Positions 58,629 through 64,000 of a stretch of DNA of 64,000 nt are shown here, in pieces. The stretch comes from a virus: positions 1 to 64,000 of the IMG/VR virus record IMGVR_UViG_3300037264_001719; one strand, written 5' to 3'. Within the stretch, counting starts at the first letter, position 1. Each line of letters begins with the position of its first letter. A program made the position numbers and the translations under genes. The notes beneath the pieces were generated by a model that saw only the letters and a list, made by a program, of their open reading frames with translations, was not told where the DNA came from and searched no databases.

Positions 58629-59886
58629 GGAAGGGCAGAAGTTCAGCGATCTTGTCCTGCCACTTCCAGCGGGCGTGTGCGTTTGCGCTCGCGGCGATTC
58701 CTCGATCCCTTGCCATTTCCCGGCTTGACGCGCAGAGTTCCATCAGGTGAACGAGGTGGTCAAGGTCGGGCTCGGCCTGATCCCCTGCATCGCAGGAAGA
58801 GGGAATCCACTTCGCCACTTTTAGAGGGAGCGTTCCGTTCGGGATCGAAGTGTCCTTGTAACCGAAAGCGTCGGTGGCGATACAGGGGAGCCCCGTTGCT
58901 TCGCATTCCAGCTTCGGGAGTCCGAAGCCCTCGGCACGGCTCGGGAACACCCCGCAGTCCATTTCCGCGAGAAGCCCCTTGAGTTCCATCGGGGGGTAGC
59001 TCTTGAAGTCCCACACGATGCGGGGATCGGTTGCCGTCTTCTTCCGGTACTCCTTCGACTCGGGGTTCTCCCATTGGGCCTTCATGTAGAGCCGGATGTC
59101 CTGCCGCTTGATTCGGCGCATCGCCTCTAGCAGAAGATCGGTCCCCTTCCGAGCTTGCACGTCCGCAAAGTGAAAGAACGTAAACGGCTTCCGGTCAAGC
59201 GGTCGGTCAATGCGCGGGAATTGTTCGGGGTCGATGCCGTGCCCGAAGACGTGAACTGGGCAGGTGAGACCGGAGTCGATGATCGCTTTTTTCGTTGCTT
59301 CGGATGTCGCCAGCATCGCATCGAAATGTTTGAAGAAGTCCATGAGCCAACGGGCGGGGAGCGTTCCTTCGCATTGAAAGTAGCCCATGAGGGCGTGCGA
59401 CAGGCGCTCGGCCTTGTGAAACGGTTCTGGCGGAACACGCCTCCGAGCATTGAGGATCGTGATTGTTCTGTCGATGTCCTCGGTCATGTGGGCTCTTGGG
59501 AACGTCACGTCCCCGTCCACCTTGCCCCACGAAAGCATCTTCACGGGAATCTTGGCGGCGAGAAGCTCCCGAACGACGGCATAGTTGAACCACTTGAAAG
59601 AGCCGCCGTATCCGAATCCAAGTCCGCCCCACGTCAGACCCCGAACCTTCTGCGTGAGTCGTCTCGCCGCCCGAACTTCCTTCATGAGCGGGGCCTTGAG
59701 TTCGATCTTCCCTTCCCGGTAGCAGTAGTCGTTGACGAGGTTCCTCAGCCCTGCGTAGGTTCCTTTCAGGAAAACGAAATCCCCTCGGAGGTCCGAAGAA
59801 TCGGGCATGACCCGCCAACGATGGGTTGATTGGATTTCCCGAATTCCGGGGCTGATTTCGGGGCCGAGTTGAATGACCTGTTTCAT
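58600..59886 (-). CDS. GT4 glycosyltransferase
   Basis: 428 aa, minus strand. A GT-B fold with N-terminal GLTWGGLGFGYGGSFKWFNYAVV and C-terminal nucleotide-sugar site (FHFADVQARKGTDLLLEAM, then GVFPSRAEGFGLPKLECEATGLPCIATDAFG with the EGFG.P..E motif). It is the only minus-strand gene outside the tRNA cassette. TATACT lies ~25 bases upstream on its strand, divergent from the operon promoter at 59895. Confidence 0.88.
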   Translation of the reverse strand: MKQVIQLGPEISPGIREIQSTHRWRVMPDSSDLRGDFVFLKGTYAGLRNLVNDYCYREGKIELKAPLMKEVRAARRLTQKVRGLTWGGLGFGYGGSFKWFNYAVVRELLAAKIPVKMLSWGKVDGDVTFPRAHMTEDIDRTITILNARRRVPPEPFHKAERLSHALMGYFQCEGTLPARWLMDFFKHFDAMLATSEATKKAIIDSGLTCPVHVFGHGIDPEQFPRIDRPLDRKPFTFFHFADVQARKGTDLLLEAMRRIKRQDIRLYMKAQWENPESKEYRKKTATDPRIVWDFKSYPPMELKGLLAEMDCGVFPSRAEGFGLPKLECEATGLPCIATDAFGYKDTSIPNGTLPLKVAKWIPSSCDAGDQAEPDLDHLVHLMELCASSREMARDRGIAASANAHARWKWQDKIAELLPFLKTFGLEVP

Positions 59887-59894
59887 CTGGAGCC

Positions 59895-59923
59895 TTGACG
59901 AACGAGAGAGTATAGCATAGAGT
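59895..59923 (+). promoter_or_regulatory. Sigma70-like promoter of the metacaspase operon
   Basis: TTGACG (59895-59900), a 17-bp spacer and TAGAGT (59918-59923). It lies in the 75-base divergent gap between the GT4 gene and the ATG at 59962, which has TGAGGAGGTG upstream. Confidence 0.6.
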
Positions 59924-59961
59924 TTAAGGGTCTACTACAAACGTGTTTGAGGAGGTGAGAT

Positions 59962-60234
59962 ATGCCCGGTCCCATCATCACGGACGACATCGTTTTCCAG
60001 AAGATCAGTTCGCCCCTCGGCCAGTCCAACGGGAGCCCCTTCGACAAGGCGCTCGCCAACCGGGACAAGATTCTCACGGGCTACATCAAGAAGATCAACC
60101 GCAGGCAGGTCACGCTCGCTCCGTCGCAGACGGTCCTCCTGTCCGACTCGTGGGGCAACGAGGTGCAGAGCAACATCGCCGCGATCTTCCCCGGGCTGGG
60201 CGATTTCGGGCCGGGCGGCGGGCCGCTGTCGTAG
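59962..60234 (+). CDS. Unrecognised small protein heading the metacaspase operon
   Basis: 90 aa behind a perfect GAGGAGGTG. It has a central basic segment (LTGYIKKINRRQVTLAPSQTVLL) and a glycine-rich end (GLGDFGPGGGPLS). No motif. Being just upstream of the metacaspase on the same promoter, it may be its partner or target; this is a guess from position. Confidence 0.55.
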   Translation: MPGPIITDDIVFQKISSPLGQSNGSPFDKALANRDKILTGYIKKINRRQVTLAPSQTVLLSDSWGNEVQSNIAAIFPGLGDFGPGGGPLS

Positions 60235-60282
60235 TCGCAGTCGCGGCCTAGTTCCACCGAAGAACGGGGAGATGGTTCGCCT

Positions 60283-61218
60283 ATGAAGAAGGCCCTGCTA
60301 GTCGGCATCAACGCCTACCCGACCTCCCCGCTTCGCGGCTGTCTCAACGACGTGGAGGACTGGCACCGCCTCATCACCACGGTCGGACAATACAGCCCGG
60401 ACAACGTGCGAGCCCTGTGCGACAGCCGGGCGACCACGCAGGCCATCAAGGACAGGCTGACGTGGCTCCGCGAGGGTATCCGGCCCGGCGATGAGGTGCT
60501 CTTTCAGTTCAGCGGTCACGGATCACAGGTCCGTGACCGTGGTGTTCTGGATGAACTCGCGGACCACATGGACGAGATCATCTGCCCGGTCGATCTCGAC
60601 TGGGACCAGAAGCTCATCACCGACGACGATCTTTCGGACTGGATCGCCGGATTCCCCAAGGGCGTCCGGGTCATCGTCGTTCTCGACTCCTGCCACTCGG
60701 GGACGGGGACGCGAGACTTCCGTCCTCCGATGGAGAACCCCCACTACAAGGCCGACCGATACCTCCCGCCTCCGCTGGACATCGAGCTTCGCGGAAGATC
60801 GGTCGAGGGGAGCCGCGCCCCCATGAAGCGTTCGCGGATCGGCTACGGGAACAAGTCCGGGTTTGCCCGGAAGATGAAGGCCAAGAGCCGAGGCTGGGTT
60901 CCGTGGTGGTTCCGTTTCCGCATTCGTCCGAAGCCGAAGCCCGTGATCGTTGCGCCTGTCGCTCCGGCTGTTCCGGGCGGGAATCACGTCCTCATCTCCG
61001 GGTGCCGGAGCGATCAGACCAGCGCCGATGCCTTCATCAACAATCGGTACAACGGGGCGCTGACCCGGTACTTCGTGAACGAAGTGACGCAGAGCCCGGG
61101 GAGGAAACTCGCGGAGGTTCATGCGGCGGCGAAGGCTGCGATTCTCTCCGGCGGGTTCACTCAGGAATCCCAGCTTGAGGGGCCACCTTCTTACATGGAC
61201 ATCCCCTTTTTCGGGTAG
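60283..61218 (+). CDS. Metacaspase/caspase-like cysteine peptidase (C14)
   Basis: 311 aa. Catalytic dyad visible: H79 in FQFSGHGSQ and C137 in VVLDSCHSGTGT. The N-terminus KALLVGINAYP..LRGCLNDVEDW and LITDDDLSDWI are typical of prokaryotic metacaspases. A Pro/basic insertion (about 165-235) separates the p20-like part from the p10-like part (GGNHVLISGCRSDQTSADAF). No signal peptide. Such peptidases cleave after Arg/Lys and often need calcium. In phage it could trigger or block host cell death or serve lysis. Confidence 0.88.
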   Translation: MKKALLVGINAYPTSPLRGCLNDVEDWHRLITTVGQYSPDNVRALCDSRATTQAIKDRLTWLREGIRPGDEVLFQFSGHGSQVRDRGVLDELADHMDEIICPVDLDWDQKLITDDDLSDWIAGFPKGVRVIVVLDSCHSGTGTRDFRPPMENPHYKADRYLPPPLDIELRGRSVEGSRAPMKRSRIGYGNKSGFARKMKAKSRGWVPWWFRFRIRPKPKPVIVAPVAPAVPGGNHVLISGCRSDQTSADAFINNRYNGALTRYFVNEVTQSPGRKLAEVHAAAKAAILSGGFTQESQLEGPPSYMDIPFFG

Positions 61219-61221
61219 TCC

Positions 61222-61734
61222 ATGTCTGAAGATACGAAGACCCACGGGAAGCCTTCGGCATGGGGCCTCAAGAGTCTCATGGCGGTCATCGGGGGCGGAC
61301 TCCTCAGTACGTTCGCCACGATCATCTGGACCGGATTTGAGAAGACCCACGAAGCCATCGGCCAGTTGACCTCCAAGGTCAAGGAACTCGAAGACGAACG
61401 GAGCAAGTGGGGCCTTCTGACGGAACTCCACAACCACATGATCGCGCTCGACAAGAAGGCGACGATCAATGAGGTCAATCACGAATGGGTGAAATGGACC
61501 ATCGGGGTCGGGCGAATTGAAGTTCCTGTCTCCGTAATCCCCGCGCCGGAGCCGAAACCGGAGCCGGGGCCGAAACCTGTACCTGTCGTACCTCCCGATC
61601 CGCCGCCGCAAAAAACGGAACCGCCCAAGAAGTTGCCTTTCGATCAGCAAAAGAAGCCCCTCGACCCCGACGACTTGAGGCGACTGTACGAACAGAAGTA
61701 CCCGAACGAATTCTTCAAGAAGGGCGAAAAATAG
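61222..61734 (+). CDS. Membrane-anchored proline-rich protein
   Basis: 170 aa starting three bases after the metacaspase stop. A membrane segment at about 17-40 (SLMAVIGGGLLSTFATIIWTGF) is followed by a coiled coil and a proline-rich stretch (PAPEPKPEPGPKPVPVVPP, about 109-127). This is like periplasm-spanning or spanin-type proteins and could also be the metacaspase membrane partner. No family is identified. Confidence 0.6.
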   Translation: MSEDTKTHGKPSAWGLKSLMAVIGGGLLSTFATIIWTGFEKTHEAIGQLTSKVKELEDERSKWGLLTELHNHMIALDKKATINEVNHEWVKWTIGVGRIEVPVSVIPAPEPKPEPGPKPVPVVPPDPPPQKTEPPKKLPFDQQKKPLDPDDLRRLYEQKYPNEFFKKGEK

Positions 61735-62417
61735 TGCAGAACGTCCTTGCCTCCATCGTCGGGTCTATGCGGGAAGTCCCTGAATGTCTTGCCACGGATG
61801 TCCAATCCCAATCGACGGCGAAAGTGAGGATGCTTCTCAACAGACTCGTTGCGGAGCTTCCTTCCAACGAGTCATACTTCGAGGTCGGGTGCCTCAAGGG
61901 GGGAACGCTCATCAGCGCCCTCCTCAACAACCTCAACGCCACGGCTTACGCCTGCGACAACTGGACCGAGTACCTCAACGAGAACCCCGAGCAAATCTTC
62001 TGGAACAACCTCAAGAAGTACAAGGGGCGGATGGCCGAGCCCAAGGTCATCAAGGACAGTTGTTGGAACCTTGTGACCACGCCCCCGTTCGAGAAGCCTA
62101 TCGGGGTTTACTTCTACGACGGGGACCACACCTTCGAGTCTCAGAAGAAGGCGCTCACCCACTTCTACAAGTTTTTCGCGGAGCGAGTCGTTGTCATCGT
62201 GGACGATTGGAATTGGGACGCTGTGAAAACCGGGACGTGGGCGGGAATCGCGGAGATCAAGCCCAAGCACGTCTTCTACCTTGAACTTCCGTCTCGGAGG
62301 AACGGGGACCTCGAAAACTACCACAACGGAATCGGGGCGTTCTATCTGGAGTTCGGGGAGAACAAGTTCTATACCCCGTCAACCGCGCCCGGCAAAATAC
62401 CTGCGGCTGTAAAATAG
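61734..62417 (+). CDS. Class I SAM-dependent methyltransferase, paralogue of the 185-838 gene
   Basis: 227 aa from a GTG whose first base is the last base of the upstream stop. Motifs: SYFEVGCLKGGTLISALL, GVYFYDGDHTFES and VVIVDDWNWDAV. These match the minus-strand methyltransferase at the left edge, so the phage keeps two copies in different contexts. The substrate is unknown. Relatives O-methylate sugars or small molecules. Confidence 0.8.
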   Translation: MQNVLASIVGSMREVPECLATDVQSQSTAKVRMLLNRLVAELPSNESYFEVGCLKGGTLISALLNNLNATAYACDNWTEYLNENPEQIFWNNLKKYKGRMAEPKVIKDSCWNLVTTPPFEKPIGVYFYDGDHTFESQKKALTHFYKFFAERVVVIVDDWNWDAVKTGTWAGIAEIKPKHVFYLELPSRRNGDLENYHNGIGAFYLEFGENKFYTPSTAPGKIPAAVK

Positions 62418-62507
62418 GGGCGATAACAAACCATGTCAGAACAGCCCTACTATGTCCGAGGCGATAAGGTGATTCAGGATGATCTTGTTCCTTAAAGGAG
62501 GTGGGCT

Positions 62508-63071
62508 ATGAGGCGGTGCCTCTTCGTGCGTCTGATGACGCTGGCGGTTGTTTCCCTGATGCTCCCCGGATGCGGTTCAACTGGAGGACTCCAGATCGAC
62601 CCGCAGGACGCGGCGAAGTACGTCCAGATCGGCGCGGAGAAGGCGGTGGACCTCGGCCTCAAGGCCCTCTCCAAGGACGCGGCGAGCTTCACCAACGTCA
62701 AGAAGTGGAGCGGCGAAGCCAAGGACGCCATCGACAAGGCGGTTCTCCCCCTGTTCACCGGAGCAGGCGTCGGAGACGTGACGCTGGCGACGGCGAATCA
62801 GGCTCTCCAGATTCTCGACGAGAAGATCAACCCTGTATTGAAGGGCGTGATCCAACTCGGCGTGAACACCGCGCTCGCTTACATCAAAATGCCCGCCAAC
62901 CCCACGGACAAGCTCTCGCCTGATGCGAAGGCGATCATCGTCGCCCTCTTCAACGGGATGAGTGCGGGGGCCGGGAACTTCGCCAAGTGGGATGGTCCTG
63001 CCAGCCGCGATCCCAGCCCCGTGCCGCCCGTCGTCTCCCTCGGGTGGAACTGGGGAGGCAAAGGCCCGTAG
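62508..63071 (+). CDS. Putative lipoprotein
   Basis: 187 aa behind AAAGGAGGTG. An N-terminal signal (RRCLFVRLMTLAVVSLMLPGC) ends in the lipobox LPGC, so export and lipidation at the cysteine are expected. The mature part is alanine/lysine-rich and helical. It may sit in the envelope as an exclusion or spanin-like factor. Its TAG overlaps the next start by one base. Confidence 0.75.
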   Translation: MRRCLFVRLMTLAVVSLMLPGCGSTGGLQIDPQDAAKYVQIGAEKAVDLGLKALSKDAASFTNVKKWSGEAKDAIDKAVLPLFTGAGVGDVTLATANQALQILDEKINPVLKGVIQLGVNTALAYIKMPANPTDKLSPDAKAIIVALFNGMSAGAGNFAKWDGPASRDPSPVPPVVSLGWNWGGKGP

Positions 63072-64000
63072 TGTCGGCAGAGGTTCTCCCCGGAGCCGTC
63101 CGAATCCCGGTCAAGCCCAAGCGTAACGAAGGCGAGTTCCGCGTCCTCGCCATGCGGAGGTCCGGGCACCACGGGTTCATTCGGTGGTTGCTCGGGCATT
63201 TCTCCGGCGAGGTCGTTTTCCAAAATGATGTCTCCGTCCTTCGAGCCGAGAACACCTCCACTTTCTGCCCCTCTGCGAACGGGACTCGGCAGGCGTTCGT
63301 ATTCAACGTCGAGAACCCCGACATCCCGAACGTCATGAGCCAAATCTCCTCGGATTGCTGGAGAACGAACAAGGGGCCGAGCGACAAGACGCACACCCTT
63401 GTCCTCCTGCGAGACCCGTACAACTGGATTGCCAGCCGGATCAAGGCATGGGGAGCCCGGGAGCAGTACGGAGGCACCTCCATCCTTTCGGAAGTCGCGC
63501 TCTGGAAGCAACAAGCCCGGGAGTTTCTCGGGGAGACGGAGTATCTCCCGAAGGATACGCTGTTCGTCTCCTACGTTGAATGGTTTCGGAGCGCGGATTA
63601 CCGCCGGGGGATTTCCGAGAAGCTCGGGCTTTCCTTCACCGACAAAAACCTCGGGATCAACATGAGGCTCGGGGGGAGCAGTTTCGATTCTATCGACAGC
63701 GACCCCCAAACGCTCAATGTCCTTGGCCGATGGAAGAACTTCCTCCAGCACAAGGGCTACCTGTCCCTTTTTGACCGGGAACTTCTCGATCTTGCGGACA
63801 GAATCTTCGGAGATTTCTCCAAAGACATTCGAGCAAAACTTCCCCGCGCCCGTGGGGTCACGGTTTGGCTTACAGGGCTCCCCGGGGCAGGAAAGACCTC
63901 CATCGCCCGGGAGCTTGAGACCCGTCTCGGGGAAAAGAATTTCCTCGAAGTGCTTGACGGGGATCAAATGCGTCGCCTGCTCTGTTCCGACCTCGGGTTC
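63071..64000 (+). CDS. Sulfotransferase-APS kinase fusion, truncated by the window edge
   Basis: The frame opens with GTG overlapping the lipoprotein stop and stays open for 310 codons to the edge. Residues about 25-255 look like a sulfotransferase: LAMRRSGHHGFIRWLL (5'-phosphosulfate loop) and VLLRDPYNWIASRI (3'-phosphate side). From about 262 an APS kinase (CysC) starts: VTVWLTGLPGAGKTSIA P-loop and DGDQMRRLL. The fused pair would make PAPS from APS and transfer the sulfate. The acceptor may be the phage or host glycans built by the nearby glycosyltransferases. Confidence 0.85.
   Translation, partial: MSAEVLPGAVRIPVKPKRNEGEFRVLAMRRSGHHGFIRWLLGHFSGEVVFQNDVSVLRAENTSTFCPSANGTRQAFVFNVENPDIPNVMSQISSDCWRTNKGPSDKTHTLVLLRDPYNWIASRIKAWGAREQYGGTSILSEVALWKQQAREFLGETEYLPKDTLFVSYVEWFRSADYRRGISEKLGLSFTDKNLGINMRLGGSSFDSIDSDPQTLNVLGRWKNFLQHKGYLSLFDRELLDLADRIFGDFSKDIRAKLPRARGVTVWLTGLPGAGKTSIARELETRLGEKNFLEVLDGDQMRRLLCSDLGF

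Noticed and set aside
62433-62495. A 20-codon frame between methyltransferase and lipoprotein
   Set aside because: It lacks a ribosome site and any recognisable feature; the strong AGGAGG downstream belongs to the lipoprotein.

Overview
The window is an internal, GC-rich piece of a large tailed bacteriophage genome with a contractile tail (myovirus type). Terminase, portal, prohead protease, major capsid protein, tail sheath, two tail tube proteins, a tape measure protein and a full gp25/J/I-type baseplate lie in canonical order on the + strand. The left edge cuts a tRNA and the right edge cuts an open gene. No integrase, repressor or replication genes are in view. The host is not identifiable; strong AGGAGG-type ribosome sites and sigma70-like promoters point to a bacterium. 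CTC, CGG, AAG and CCG/CCC codons dominate, and the phage tRNAs read this kind of codon.

Layout. 1-2.65 kb: tRNA cluster interrupted by a minus-strand cassette (radical SAM/SPASM protein plus methyltransferase) and containing one non-tRNA structured RNA candidate. 2.7-6.8 kb: three DUF2589-type genes, then sugar genes (RmlD-like reductase, PIG-L-like protein, GT32-type glycosyltransferase). 6.8-7.1 kb: three tRNA-Arg genes. 7.1-8.2 kb: HNH endonuclease, then a promoter, structured leader and strong terminator directly ahead of a zinc-ribbon gene. 8.3-12.3 kb: ParB-like protein, methyltransferase-like protein and terminase. 12.3-24.4 kb: head genes with many unrecognised small proteins plus an atypical kinase/HAD pair, then portal, protease-scaffold and capsid. 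24.4-28.5 kb: connector, closure and tail completion genes. 28.5-44.5 kb: sheath, tubes, frameshifting tail chaperone, tape measure and baseplate. 44.5-54.8 kb: fibres, a patatin phospholipase and cysteine-rich adhesin-like proteins. 54.8-59.9 kb: XhlA-like membrane protein, response regulator and three glycosyltransferases. 59.9-64 kb: an operon-like run with a metacaspase, a membrane-anchored proline-rich protein, a second methyltransferase, a lipoprotein and a sulfotransferase-APS kinase fusion cut by the edge.

The clearest unusual signals are: (1) nine of twelve complete tRNAs replace the near-universal G18:T55 elbow pair with A18:G55, while the other three keep G18:T55; (2) a canonical T TTT TTG slippery heptamer that fuses the tail chaperone to a downstream 59-codon frame directly before the tape measure gene; (3) a folded ~90-nt RNA inside the tRNA cluster and a terminator-ended leader before a zinc-ribbon gene; (4) phage-borne signalling and effector-type genes (metacaspase, response regulator, patatin, atypical kinase with HAD phosphatase); and (5) a surface-chemistry set of glycosyltransferases, methyltransferases and a sulfate activation/transfer fusion.
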